Notes under the pieces: model-generated | The model's input: the letters and a program-made list of their open reading frames with translations, nothing else | The model's database searches: none | Told to the model about the DNA's origin: nothing | NCBI GenBank assembly: GCA_018417955.1 | Contig: JACTVC010000041.1 | Location: 186,001 to 250,000 of the forward strand | Source: Laccaria trichodermophora | Lineage: Eukaryota > Basidiomycota > Agaricomycetes > Agaricales > Hydnangiaceae | Reading direction: 5' to 3' | Length of the DNA stretch: 64,000 nt | Position numbers and translations under genes: made by a program | Shown: positions 48,069 to 59,317 of the stretch, piece by piece | Position numbering within the stretch: position 1 is the stretch's first letter | Layout: every line of letters begins with the position of its first letter

Positions 48069-49420
48069 TTATGAACCAATACTAGTATCTTTAACATACC
48101 GACGCCACTTTATCACCTCCCTTGCTTGAAGAGAAGGCGTCGGAATAGCTTCAATATACTCCAACTGATCAGATCGCAGTTCGCGATAGGTGCAATTTTC
48201 ATCGACGTCACAGTTCACGACCAGCACCTCCTTCAGCGACATCCATGTCCCCTCCCTCTCGAAGATTTTATCCACGGAGAGCCAGTCACACTGTCTCAAA
48301 TCTTCAATTTGATGGCCTACCGTACTCATCATCAGCACAATCTTCTCCACAGTGTTGCGCTTGTTGCAGGACGCCAATACGTAGGGGACCCACTTAAACG
48401 GCATGGCTGAGAAGTAGGTTCCGGAATTCTCATACATTGTCTGTGTAAAAAAATAGGTAAGTTTGATGGATAATGTGATATGACGGAGGTTGGTAAGGAT
48501 GCCAAGGTCGAGGTCGATATATTCTGGGAGTACAAAAACTTCATATGAGTTTAGGGTGAATTAGGGATAATTAACTACTCACCATCTTCGCCATCAATCT
48601 CGAGTTCTAACACTTGAAGAGAGGAGGAACACAACTTAAGTAGCCCTTGTGGACCACCCCGACATCTGGTATACCCAACCGTCCTCAATTTAGACCAATT
48701 AAATGGCGTTCCGGGGCCAATGAGGCAATACTGGAGACCGCCACGGAGGCGAACTTCTTCGACGTACACCCTTCCTCTCATTCCCGACAGAGAAAGCTTG
48801 TCGGGACGCCCCAGAGACGTGCCCACGTCGAGTGTCTGGAGATTATTTAATACCCTCAATCGGTTTACGGGGATGTCGCACTTGTTCAGTGTGACTGAGC
48901 GTAAGCTGCTGCGTTGCAGAAGAGCGAAGACGTAGACTTTCACATATTTATCAAGTTCATCCCATCTTACTCTGATGTCCAGACTGATTGATGTTAGGTC
49001 ATGCGTTAGATCGCTAACCAGGGAAAGGACGCCGCGCGCTTTTTCTTTGCCAACATAGCCAAAGTCATCCAGAGTCGAAAGGGATATGGAGTTGCCTAGG
49101 GTAGGAGGACATTGGAATAATTCAATCCTGATGAAAAGCTTTTCAGGTAACTGGGCTTTGTGAATGTAGATAGTGATGTGTTGGTATGTGTGGGGGTGAC
49201 AATATGACCAGAGAACTGGGAAGGCAGCGCACAAAGCCATGATCGTGGATTTGGCGAGGTAGATGTTAATGATGTGATACATTAGATCTAGGGGAAGTGG
49301 TATATTCCACTCATTTGAATGGTTAGCTAGGTCGGGTCCTCGGCGCTTGAACATTGTGTGAAATCGATGGAGGAGGGATGCGGAAGAGGGTGTTTTTCTT
49401 GAACGAAATCGACCCAGCAT
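48069..49420 (-). CDS. Gene A1: F-box/LRR-like protein
   Basis: The model has two exons (49420-48583 and 48538-48069) joined over a 44 bp GT-AG intron and encodes 435 residues. After a basic N-terminus (MLGRFRSRKTP) comes an F-box-like stretch (WNIPLPLDLMYHIINIYLA..ALCAAFPVLW). It is followed by irregular leucine-rich segments (SLRSVTLNKCDIPVNRLRVL, NNLQTLDVGTSLGRPDKLSL, LQVLELEIDGED) and a C-terminal part ending in VIKWRRYVKD. In basidiomycetes such proteins form large, fast-evolving families, presumed substrate adaptors of SCF ubiquitin ligases. That role is inferred here, since the F-box match is weak. The ATG at 49420 is shared with A2. It lies 341 bp downstream of B1. Confidence 0.75.
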
Positions 49421-49761
49421 TATGTTTGGGAGGTTCGAGGTGGTAGTTGAAAATGAGGTTGTCAGAGCCTCTGGAGGTGCACGATGGATGAGATAACATC
49501 TTGACACGTAGCCACCACGACTTTGGAGGGTGGCCAAATCGGCTAAGGAAGAAAAAAGGCAAACGCAAACACTGATGTCATCGGCATTTGTAGTCAAACC
49601 TGGGTCAAACTCTATCACATTCTGATCCTATTTACAAACTATCAACGCACCTGCCTCAATTCTTGGTCGACTCACGGCATCACCTTCGCAAAGTCTCCTC
49701 GATAGACAAACCTTCTTTACCAAGTTCTCCCTTCACGTCAACGTACTCGCATTATGCATGA

Positions 49762-51450
49762 TCAGTATTCTTCTTGAATTCGTGCGATGGGTCGGTACCC
49801 TAGGTTCGCACCCAAATCGTCACGCCGCACCGCATATTCTGTCCCACTCCCAGGCGTAGAAACATGGAACACGTGATTGGGGGTAATTGGTCCATAACTT
49901 TCCAAATTCTGCGCGATCCGTACCCTCATCGCACGCTGCATATTAGCCCTGCCATTCCCACGACTGTGTTCGGGAAGGGCGCTTAGCATCGTTAGACTTT
50001 TCAAAATAGGTAGAGTTGCGCATATGTCCAAAAGCGACCACTGAATTTTAAGTTTAGCACCGTTCGACTAGTTTTAAATGGAAAGGCATACGATTGCATT
50101 TTCTCTGGTAGGGGATGGATTCTCCGCATCATCACAGATCTCTTCTTCTCCTCTCGGAATGTCCTCTGAGTTTATGGGTAATTTGAGAAGGGTGAGGCGT
50201 GTGCCTCTTTTGATAACGTTGGAACAATGGTTTCCAAAACACCACTTCCCTTCATAACTTGAACGGACTTGAAGTGTCTCCAGAAAAGAGATATGATTCT
50301 CGAGACCTTGTTCATAAAAGTGGATCGCAAGTTGATTGGACACCCATGGAGGTGTGCGACACGATGATGTCGAAATAAGCCTGAGACGCCGAAGACCAGA
50401 AAATGATGTTAAGTATTCGACCAAGGCAGGTTGGACGGCGTCAGTGACAAGTTCTTGTAAATGGATTTTCTCTGATCGCAAAGTTGACCAAATTTTTTCT
50501 GCCAAAAATTCGGGACCCTGATATTCCGTAGTTTCATCACGGGGCGAGAAAATGTCTACAATAGTGAGCGAGATCAACGATCTCAAATGGCATAGTGGGC
50601 TAGCGTCGAATTTCACAAGTAGGCCGTTCAAATGGAGATTTGTGATTTTCAAGCAAACTGAACTGGATGTCTCGGCGAGAAAGTCTTGGAGGTTTAGCGC
50701 GTACCTGCCGTCACGGTGACTAGCATCAACAAATTTGAGACTCGTCAACTCCGGCTGATTCCGTCCAATAAGTCCTGCGACGGTGCAGATTACTGAGGTG
50801 CGATCATTGCAGCAGGAGCTAAGGGTGAGTTTTTTTAGGTTTGACAGCCGCTGGAATGGCACAGGTGAATTTAGATGCCAGTGCCACAGAACACGCAAAT
50901 TAAGGTCCTCCAGAACCGGGAGTGCGACAAGGGCATCTAAGACTAAAAGAGTTGCCCACTCTGGGTCGGAATTCAGTTCCCATCTAGTGGATAATTGAGG
51001 AGTTAATGTATTCTCTGAATCCTGGGAGTTGACTCACAGTATTTGACGAACCCCAACAAGGGAACCAAGAGCGGGCAGTAGGAACGACCTAATCTTGACT
51101 TCTTCCAACGATGTAGCTCCGTTTTGATGTAATGAGGGCAGTAGGGGACCTATTCTGAGCTTGGTTGCATATTTCGAGGCGGACGTCAGCTTTGGTTCCA
51201 TTGTAGCCAGACTCTCAACTTGAGACGCAAGACGTTTCCAGGATAAAACGATCTCCGACAGAATTTGTGGCTCCAAAGCGAAATTAATCCGTTTACATAC
51301 TAAACGGAGAGTCTTGTCGGCTGCCTATCCAAGAAACCTGAGTGAGTTGAATGGCGGCTGAAAGTTGGATTTTTCAAGATCTGAAAGCCAACATACCTCA
51401 GCACCTATTTCTTGGAGAAGCTCCGTAGGTAGCGACAATAGCCTGCTCAT
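49762..51450 (-). CDS. Gene B1: F-box-like protein with leucine-rich segments
   Basis: Four exons (51450-51397, 51324-51038, 50983-50092, 50040-49762) sum to 1512 nt and encode 503 residues, exactly the same length as B3, which supports the model. The N-terminus MSRLLSLPTELLQEIGAEAA continues into DKTLRLVCKRINFALEPQIL, a good F-box-like motif. It is followed by LRR-like pieces such as LSNLKKLTLSSCC, LRSLISLTIVDIF and FSGLRRLRLIS. The C-terminus ends TPNHVFHVSTPGSGTEYAVR and a short tail. An in-frame ATG at 51552 would add 34 residues, but it is out of frame in B2, so I prefer the conserved start at 51450. The likely role is an SCF adaptor, by family inference only. Confidence 0.82.
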
Positions 51451-51677
51451 AAACCTGGGATGACAAAAGGCACCGAGTTGCCGTGCACTGAGTTTGTCTT
51501 CGTCAAGGTTGGGGGTTTGAGTACTGAGTCTTGACGCATCGATGGTGGGCATTGCTGCCGCCGGCAAAGTCTGACGCCAGCAACTCCGCACCCCTTACCG
51601 AATCGGGACACAACAGTTCACAAACTGCGGCAAACAAGCCGCTTCAGCGGAGGAAAATGCTCGGGTCGCTAGTCATA

Positions 51678-52282
51678 CACTGCGGGCCCTGGCTTATATA
51701 TCCACTGGGATTAACGTGAAAAAATGGGGTAGATATTAATAATAATGCTACCATTTAACTACCAGATTTACTTGAAAAATATTTAAAACCTTTTATTTCA
51801 TTTTAGCATTTTTTTTCTGTCAGAGTTATTAGGAATTTTGTGGGTGGATAAATGTTGAAGATATGGGAGAAGATATTTCTACAAAAGGCAAGTCTATATC
51901 TGCAGCAGATATGTGGAAGATATGAATGACCACAAGGCTAAGAAAATTCCAAATATAGCAGTATTCCCTGAGCTAACACTTGCTGAATTAGGAGAAAACT
52001 GCTATATTTGGAAATTTCTTAACCTCGTGGTCATTCATATCATCCACATATCTGCTGCAGATATAGCATTGCCTTTTGTAGAAATATGTTCTCCCATATC
52101 TTCGACATTTACCCACCCACAAAATTCCTAATAACTCCGATGGAAAAAAAATGCTAAAATGAAATAAAAGATTTTAAATATCTTTCAAGTAAATCCGGTA
52201 GTTAAAAGGTAGCATTATTATTAATATCTACCCCATTTTTTCACGTTAGCCCCACTGGATATATAAGCCAGGGCCCGCAGTG
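51678..52282. mobile_element. 605 bp hairpin MITE, 285 bp arms, ATA duplication
   Basis: The two arms, 51678-51962 and 51998-52282, are exactly equal in length and nearly identical inverted copies around a 35 bp loop. The termini are CACTGCGGGCCCTGGC. ATA flanks both ends (51675-51677 and 52283-52285). CACTG ends with a 3 bp duplication would suit the CACTA group, but three bases are weak evidence. The element lies just upstream of gene B1, within its probable promoter, where unit 1 stops matching units 2 and 3. Frames inside are shadows. Confidence 0.85.
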
Positions 52283-54430
52283 ATACCTGCTGACCTCTGC
52301 TGCGCTGTTCAAAGGTGGAGAGAATCACGAGGTGGTGATAGCAGTAACAAAGGGTCGCCGAAGGCGAGCCCCAAAATTTTTTAGGCTGGGGAGTGTAAGC
52401 TACACTACACTACGCGTACAAATGTGGATACAATTACATTAGAATAAAGTCCTTTATGAGAAAAAAAAGAGAGATAAAAAGAAAGAAGAGGGAGTGGAGG
52501 GAGGGCCAGAGAAAATCTGAAGAGATTCTGCAGGAGGCACAATACGTGAGTATTGAGCTGGGCAGGGTCTTACGAAGCTTCTTACAATCTGAGTCTAGCA
52601 GACGAAGTCTGAACCAGAAGGATGTAAGAATGTGCACAAAGCTCAATATGAAGAAAAGGCCTCACCAAATGAAGAGTGATTAGAGTGCGTTTGTAGAAAA
52701 CGATAGGCAGAGCCTAGATGCGAGGATCACTGTTCATTTGGATGAGTATGCGGCGCATAGAGGGAGAGAGCGCGGGGCGCTTACCTGTGCTGGATAGATG
52801 TGGTCTGAGAGAGAGAGAGCCAGCACAGGAGAGGGAAGCGACACCGATTACTTCTCCTAACCCAGCATCTGCCAAACTTTGGCACTGAGTCAGGGATCGA
52901 TGTCGCGACAATGATTGACGAGCGGGGCTCGAGGGGAAAAGGCTCAGCGGAGCTGAGCGTTTTCCGAGCGGAGTTTTGAGTTGGCGCAGAGGCCTACGAA
53001 ATGCCTCCTTACCCTTGGAACCCGCCATTACGACGATCACTACTGAACGGAGTTTAAAAAGATCACATGACCTTTCAATTTGGGATGCCGATGCCCGGCA
53101 AATGATGCTCCTCTTCTTTTGCTCCTTCATTCAACACCATATCTGAAGCTATATATTAGTTTGAATGTACTTTTATTTTATTTTTCAATGCCAAATTGCC
53201 ACCTAGCATTAAAGATACTTGAAAATCTTACAAAAGAATTTGAAAAGAATAATGGAGGAACCTGAAAATACAGATATGAAATTGCAAGCTTTGTATGTAG
53301 TACTGAATGTTAGGGAAGGGATAAGTAGTAGAAACAGGAAGCAGAAATTTATATGTTTAAATATTGAATTGATGTAACATACTTGAGTAGCAAGGTAACC
53401 AGAATGAATGGTGGGCAGAGCAACATGGCATGCCTACTCACAATCACACATGGCTTGCGGAAACAATCAGCATTGAACTGGAAAGGGGAGAGAGGGTAGG
53501 GGTGTGGTCTTGCATGTCTGAATACACAGGTTAGGGGAGCTGTGGGTGGTGGCTGAGGCATTAGCATTGGAATGAAAAGGGGGGAGAAGGCAGAAATATG
53601 GTTGTTTGTGTCTGAATTTGGTGGTGGTTGAGGTGTTGGCGAGGACAGTGGGGACGAGGATCTAGCAGCGGATGGTGCACACAAACAACGGCTACTTGGG
53701 CCTGTGTTTATGCCAGGTGACGAAATGGGCATCCACGTGATTCACAAATTACCTAAGCGCTGCACATGTGATTCAGTAGTGATTCAGTAGTGAAAACTGG
53801 CCTGTATTGCTCAATATGCCATGGAAAGGCATATAAATTTGTATATTTGCTTATCTATACATCTAAATTATAGCTGAATTTTTTTAGTGTGAGGGAGCCA
53901 CTGGAAGGTACCACACAAAGTAGTGAACTCGCTATTGAATATTTGATAGGTTCACTACTGCTGTGGCTATGCTGATGCCAAATAGAACCAACCATTCCTT
54001 TCACCGTCTGAGTTCGCACAAGCTGACCAGCTCGTGAAGGCTGCCTGAATATCAGCTCAAACCATACCTTGGTCAGCCAAATCCCTCCCTTTTTCTTCCC
54101 TTTTTTTCCCCTTCCTTCTTTAATTATTTAAAATTTTGGACACAAGTATGAGTAGGGAGCCAAAGAGAGAAAGCAAGTTATGTTTGTTGTTTGCTGTTGT
54201 TGTCTTGCACCTTTGAACTTCTATAGCTGCAAACACTTCATTCAAACATCATCACCAAGAAGGAGGCAATTTTATTTGACTGCTTTGCGCTTTGCTTGAT
54301 GCCCTCGGGGAACACTCACTATTTGATCCACAAGAGCCGGAGCTGAAACCACTGGGTTCAAATTCATCAACTCTTCCAGAACTTTTACATAAATAGGGAG
54401 TGTTGGTACATTTTCCACATTCTGCCACCC
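52283..54430. other. Mixed region with two unrecognised minus-strand frames
   Basis: A minus-strand frame from an ATG near 53028 (MAGSKGKEAFRRPLRQLKTP, ending MRRILIQMNSD near 52714) is basic and Ser-rich. Another at 53349-53732 (MPISSPGINTGPSSRC) is Pro/Ser-rich and then hydrophobic. Neither shows a domain, and neighbouring sequence offers no partner exons, so I do not call genes. The remaining sequence is AT-rich with no features I can support. Confidence 0.35.
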
Positions 54431-54620
54431 CCCTGCCTTCTTTACCAAGTTATCCCTTCATAGTCGCATTATACATGATCAGTCTTCTTCAAATTGTGCG
54501 ATGGGTCAGTACCCTATTTTTGCACCCAAATTGTCGCACCGTCCCGCATATTCTGTCCAACATGTAGAAAGATGGAACACATGATTAGGGGTGATTGGCC
54601 TGTAACTTTCCAAATTCTGA
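54430..54620 (-). pseudogene. Relic of a fourth A/B unit (B 3' end)
   Basis: The stretch from TTCTTTACCAAGTTATCCC to ACTTTCCAAATTCTG matches 49718-49912, 59270-59465 and 62028-62223 (B last exon and the sequence behind it), but it is more divergent and truncated on both sides. It shows that the tandem array was once longer. Confidence 0.75.
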
Positions 54621-55479
54621 GGTCTTTATGCTGCCAGTGCTTTTCCAAGTGGACTCCATCAGACTTGGGATAATCAGAATGGATATTTTTTCGTTGTGTG
54701 AGTGCAGTAATTTTCCAATGCTTTCCCAGGCATTTTTGGTCAGACCACTGAGTCCAACAGACTTTTCCGATGGACTACTCTTGGACTGACAAAGGGCAGC
54801 AACCAACGGAATTCCTGCCTGTGGCCAACAGAAGTCCAATGGAATTCCAATGGACTATGTATATCAAAAGTATTTTATCTCAATTTTTTTGCTTGTTCTG
54901 TATTGTGAACAGTGAATCGAATGAAGTTATTACCATATCAGGAAAGGACAAAGAGAATGGAAACACCCTTTGGCCACTTGAAAGCTGAACACAAAAAATG
55001 GACAAGATAGCTGTTTTTGAAAAATGGTGTTTTCGGATCTTTTTTCATGTCATTTTTGTGCCCATTTTTGATTCTGTTTTTCAGAAGAACGAAATGAAAA
55101 ATGAGATGAAAAATAAAACAGTGACTGTGAATGATGCTAATGTAAATTACTAGATTAATTACAGAAATAAAAAATGGAACAGAATTAGAGGCCTTTACGT
55201 GGCATTTGATTAACTAGTTAAAAGGAATTGTAATACTTATTGCAAGTTATTGGAAAAGGTTACATGCTATCTTTAACGTACACGCCACTTTATTCCAAAA
55301 TATGTTTCTACCCCCTGTAGTCTTTGATCCAACCCTGGTTTACAAAGTACTGATCCAGCAAAACCCAAATGTACTGAGACAACCCCCATTATTAGATATA
55401 GAAAGTACTGATCTAACCTTTTTATAAGTACTGATCCAGCATTTTCCAAGTACTGAGTCAACTCTTTTGGAAGTGCTGA

Positions 55480-55700
55480 TACAACCCCAGTTTTGATGTA
55501 TTAAAGTACTGATCCAACCTGGGTTTTGGTGTATCAAAGTACTGATCCAACCTGGGTTTTGATGTATTAAAGTACTGATCCAACCTGGGTTTTGATGTAT
55601 TAAAGTACTGATTCAACCTGGGTTTTGATGTATTAAAGTACTGATCCAACCTGGGTTTTGGTGTATCAAAGTACTGATTCAACCTGGGTTTTTTACTTAC
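55480..55700 (-). repeat. 33 bp tandem array in the MULE left arm
   Basis: About six units of AGTACTGATCCAACCTGGGTTTTGATGTATTAA type. Because 33 is a multiple of three, the minus strand has an open 11-residue repeat (KPRLDQYFNTS). This is probably a by-product of the repeat. Related GGGTTGGATCAGTACTT units occur in opposite orientation at 57000-57640. Confidence 0.85.
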
Positions 55701-55857
55701 CATATTTGGATTATGATCAATAATTCTTTTTGATTGATAACAGATAAGCTACATCTTGGCCACTTACCACCACCATTCTAGCCTCTGCTATACCACCACC
55801 ACTCTAGCCTCTGCTGTACCATCACCACTATAGCCTCTGTTGTCTCTGCACTCAAAT

Positions 55858-56540
55858 ATGCCATCAAAGCAATCAGGTCTCCAATATGCTACTCTAACTG
55901 AAGAGGAAGATGGTTCTCTGGTTTGCTCTTGTCAAGCATTCGATCAAACTGGCAAAGCTTGTGTTCATATCAAGGCTGCTAGGCTCCAGATTGCCTATGG
56001 ACCAGTGACTGACTATATTGGTATGTCTTATTAGTCTTCAACTAAAAGAATAGCTGTACTGATGGAACTTAAGAACTTGAGACTACACAGAAAACTCAGG
56101 GTATCAAAGCAAAGGGCCAGAAGCAGAACCCTTCCAGGCCTATCAAGGGCCACTGTCATCAAGCTGTCTCTGATGCAGCTGTTTCTAGGGAGTTGGATAA
56201 AATTCTCTCAAAATTAGGGGATGATTCTGATTCTGAGCCTCCATCTACTCTACTTCCGATTTCTGATAGTGATGAGGCTTATCAGTCTCTGGATGTCAAA
56301 ATCCTTCAGAACCAGGCAGACCACCAAAAGCTAAACCACTTCATCCTAATTGCACACCAGTTCAGTTCAGCCAGAAACCAGGACCCAAGCCGAAACCTCA
56401 TATTTCTCTTTTACCATCTCAGTCAAAATCACCAACCAAGCCAGTCAATTTTTTTCCCAAGAAGAGTCCAAGCAAAAAGTTTCTTTCAAACAAAAACAAT
56501 GAATCAGATGAGGATATGGATGATCTTGAGGTAAATATAA
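55858..56540 (+). pseudogene. C-terminal fragment of a MULE-type protein with SWIM zinc finger
   Basis: The frame beginning MPSKQSGLQYATLTEEEDG contains VCSCQAFDQTGKACVHIKAA. Its C-x-C-x9-C-x-H pattern (55924-55968) is a SWIM zinc finger, a DNA- or protein-binding module that follows the transposase core in Mutator-like elements. A stop follows at about 56032. Coding-like sequence resumes in other frames (KGQKQNPSRPIKGHCHQAVS, then LDKILSKLGDDSDSEPPS at 56195), suggesting introns or shifts. The catalytic DDE core that should precede the finger is missing. The fragment therefore looks like the surviving 3' end of the parent transposase gene. Confidence 0.65.
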
Positions 56541-56999
56541 TATTTCAAAGTTTTTTTGGCTGATCAAGCATTTCAGGAGTTTAATCCTGATGAACAGCAG
56601 ATGTTTCAATTGGATTATTCATGCTGGAATACAGTGAAATATCAGCTCTGTCAGGATGAGATCATTGGTATTGTGGAAGTGCTTAAGTCAAGGATCTGCT
56701 GGTGCTTGTGCTAAAATACACATGTTAGATTTTCCAATGAAGATTTGCATGTACTTTCTACCTTAAAGCTCTTAGCATGATTTTTGACCTTGGAAGGACT
56801 TGCACCTTCAGAGTTTGATGTTGAGTGCTATTTATCATACATCAGTGATATTAGATGGGAAATGAATCAATCTAACAGACTTACATGATGTTTCTTTGAC
56901 CTTTAGCCATAGTATGGAGAGGAGATGGTGGTACAGAGTCAAGATTACAATAGTTGTGGCAGGTGCATGCAGCTGATGGCAGGTGTCCAAATTAGGAAA

Positions 57000-57640
57000 T
57001 TTGAAAAACCAGGGTTGGATCAGTACTTTTGTGAGGCAAAAACCTGGGCTGGATCAGAACTTCTGTAAGGCAGAAAACAGGGTTGGATCAGTACTTCCAT
57101 AGAACATTTTAGGGGCTGAATCAGTACTTTCATGAGAGATACTATAGGCTGAATCAGTACCTAATTAAACAAAACAGGGTTGAATCAGGAGTTTAAAAAC
57201 TATAAAACCCAGGGTTAGATCAGTAGTTAAACATTCAAAAGAAGGGTTGTATTAGAACATCATATACCAGGGCTACATCAGTAGTTTAAGAGCTTGTAAA
57301 GAGGGGTTGGATAAGTAGTTTAAAACTTCACAAGCAGGGTTGTGTCAGTACTTTGGGAGCTTGAAAAGAGGGTTGGATCAGTAGTTTAAAACTTCAAAAG
57401 CAGGGTTGGATCAGTACTTTGAGAGCTTGAAAAGAGGGTTGGATCAGTAGTTCAAAACTTCAAAAGCAGGGTTGTGTCAGTACTTTGAGAGCTTGAAAAG
57501 GGGGTTGGATCAGTACATTAAAAACCTGGGTTGGGTTTGTAATTTCCTCAAGGTTGAATCAGTACTTCATATTTAGTTGGATCAGTACTTTTATTTTGGG
57601 GGTTGGATCAGTACTCATAAAAGGGGGGTTGGATCAAAGA
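57000..57640 (+). repeat. GGGTTGGATCAGTACTT repeats in the MULE right arm
   Basis: About fifteen imperfect units of GGGTTGGATCAGTACTTTGAGAGCTTGAAAAG or a shorter form are inverted relative to the left-arm array, so the element's subterminal regions can pair extensively. Confidence 0.8.
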
Positions 57641-58957
57641 CTACAGGGGGTAAAAACCCATCTTGCCACTTTATTACCCCCCTTGCCTGAAGAGAAGGCA
57701 TTGGAATAGCTTCAATATACTCCAACTGATCATCTCGCATGTCACAGTTCACGACCAGCACCTCCTTCAGCGACATCCACGTCCCCTCCCTCTCGAAGAT
57801 TTTATCCATGGAGAGCCAGTCACACTGTCTCAATTCTTCAAGTCCAAGACAGCCGAACGTACTCAGTATAAGGACAATCTTCTCCACAGTGTTGTGCTTG
57901 TTGCAGGACGCCAATGTATAGGGGACCCACTTGAACGGCATGGCTGAGAAGTAGGGTCTGAACTCAGAATACATAGTATGTTCAGAGACATAGGAAAGTT
58001 TAATGGATAATGTGATCTGACGGAGGTCGGTAAGAATGCCAAGGTCGAGGTCAATATATTCTGGGAGTACAAAAACTTCATATGAGTTTAGGGTGAATTA
58101 GGGATAAATAACTGCTCACCATCTTCGCCATCAATGTCTAGTTCTAACACTTGAAGAGAGGAGGAACACAACTTAAGTAGCCCTTGTGGACCACCCCGAC
58201 ATCTGCTATACGCAATCGTCCTCAATCTGGACCAATTAAACGGGGTTCCGGGGCCAATGAGGCAATACTGGAGACCGTAACGGAGGCGAACTTCTTCGAC
58301 GTACACCCTTCCTCTCATTCCCGACAAAGAAAATTTGTCGGGACGCCCCAAAGACGTACCCACATCGAGTGTTTGGAGATTCCTCACCACACCCAATCGG
58401 TTTACGGGGATGTCACACACTTCCAACGTGACTGAGCGTAAGCCGCTGCGCTGCAGAAGAGCGAGGACGTAGGCTTTCACGTATTTATCAAGTTCATCCC
58501 ATCTTACTCTGATGTCCAGTTTGATTGATGTTAAGTCATGTGTTAGACCGCTAACCACGGAAAGGACGCCGCGCGCTTTGTCTTTGCGAGCATAGCCGAA
58601 GTCATCCTGAGTCGAAAGGGATAGGGAGTTGCCTAGGGTAGGAGGACATTGGGATAATTCAATACTAATGAAAAACTTTTCAGGTAACCAGTCTCCGTAA
58701 ATGCAGACAATCATGTGTTGGTATGTGTGGGGGTGACAATATGACCAGAGAACTGGGAAGGCAGCGCACAAAGCCATGGTCGTGGATTTGGCGAGGTAGG
58801 TGTCAATGATGTGATACATTAGATCTGGGGGAAGTGGTATATTCCACTCATTTGGATGGTTAGCTAGGTCGGGTCCTCGGCGCTTGAACATTGTGTGAAT
58901 GCGATGGAGGAGGGATGTGGAAGAGGGTGTTTTTCTTGAACGAAATCGACCGAGCAT
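57615..58957 (-). CDS. Gene A2: F-box/LRR-like protein with transposon-derived C-terminus
   Basis: Paralog of A1. Exon 1 (58957-58120) is the same length, 838 nt, and is followed by the same 44 bp intron position (58076-58119) and exon 2 (58075-57615). The sum gives 432 residues with an open frame. The F-box-like and leucine-rich parts are conserved (WNIPLPPDLMYHIIDTYLA; LRSVTLEVCDIPVNRL). After VIKW the ancestral ending RRYVKDTSIGS is replaced by QDGFLPPVVFDPTPLL, read from the inverted repeat of the inserted Mutator-like element, which also supplies the stop codon. The protein may still work, since only the last 11 residues are changed. Its 3' UTR and polyadenylation must come from the element. 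Confidence 0.7.
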
Positions 58958-59317
58958 TATGTTTGGGAGGTTCGAGGTGGTAGTTGAAAATGAGGTTGTC
59001 GGAGCCTCTGGAGGTGCACGATGGATGAGATAACATCTTGACACGTAGCCACCACGACTTTGGAGGGTGGCCAAATGTGCTAAGAAAAAAAAGGCAAATG
59101 CAAACACTGATGTCATCGGCATTTGTAGTCAAACCTGGGTCAAACTCTGTCAAACTCTACAGATCATATTCTGATCCTACTTACAAACCATCAATGCACC
59201 TGCCTCACTTCTTGGTCGACTTACGACATCACCTTCGCAAAGTCTCCTCGATGGACACATCTTCAAGTTCTTTGCCAAGTTCTCCCTTCACGTCAACAGA
59301 CTCGCATTTTTGCATCA

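Larger units (their letters stand above)
48010..51665 (-). repeat. Tandem duplication unit 1 (genes A1 and B1)
   Basis: This segment of about 3.65 kb is repeated as unit 2 (about 55150-61170, carrying an inserted element) and unit 3 (from about 61816 to the window end, with most of A missing). Shared non-coding landmarks include CCTTTACGTGGCATTT at the low end, GTAGCCACCACGACTTTGG upstream of A, and AAGCCGCTTCAGC upstream of B. Confidence 0.9.
55295..57664. mobile_element. 2370 bp Mutator-like non-autonomous element, 11 bp TSD
   Basis: GCCACTTTATT is perfectly duplicated at 55284-55294 and 57665-57675. Near the ends is a perfect 27 bp inverted repeat starting TACCCCCTGTAGTCTTTGAT (from 55309, and the complement ending near 57651), with weaker similarity in the outer 14 bases. 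Subterminal arms carry inverted AGTACTGATCCAACC-type repeats. A 9-11 bp duplication and an internal SWIM finger point to the MULE group. No DDE transposase domain is present, so it is a deletion derivative. It is inserted in the 3' coding end of gene A2. Confidence 0.88.

Noticed and set aside
49420..49618. N-terminal extension of gene A1
   Set aside because: It would start at GTG, and the A2 counterpart has a different open frame; the shared ATG at 49420 is preferred.
51450..51552. Longer N-terminus for gene B1 from the ATG at 51552
   Set aside because: It is in frame in B1, but the corresponding ATG in B2 is out of frame; the conserved start at 51450 gives equal lengths for B1 and B3.
52340..52420. 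GTCGCCGAAGGCGAG motif as a transposon end
   Set aside because: Resembles the palindrome at about 42839, but no partner end or duplication was found.
55480..55700. CRISPR-like look of regularly spaced 33 bp repeats
   Set aside because: The repeats are directly adjacent with no unique spacers, lie in a fungal transposon arm and have no cas genes.
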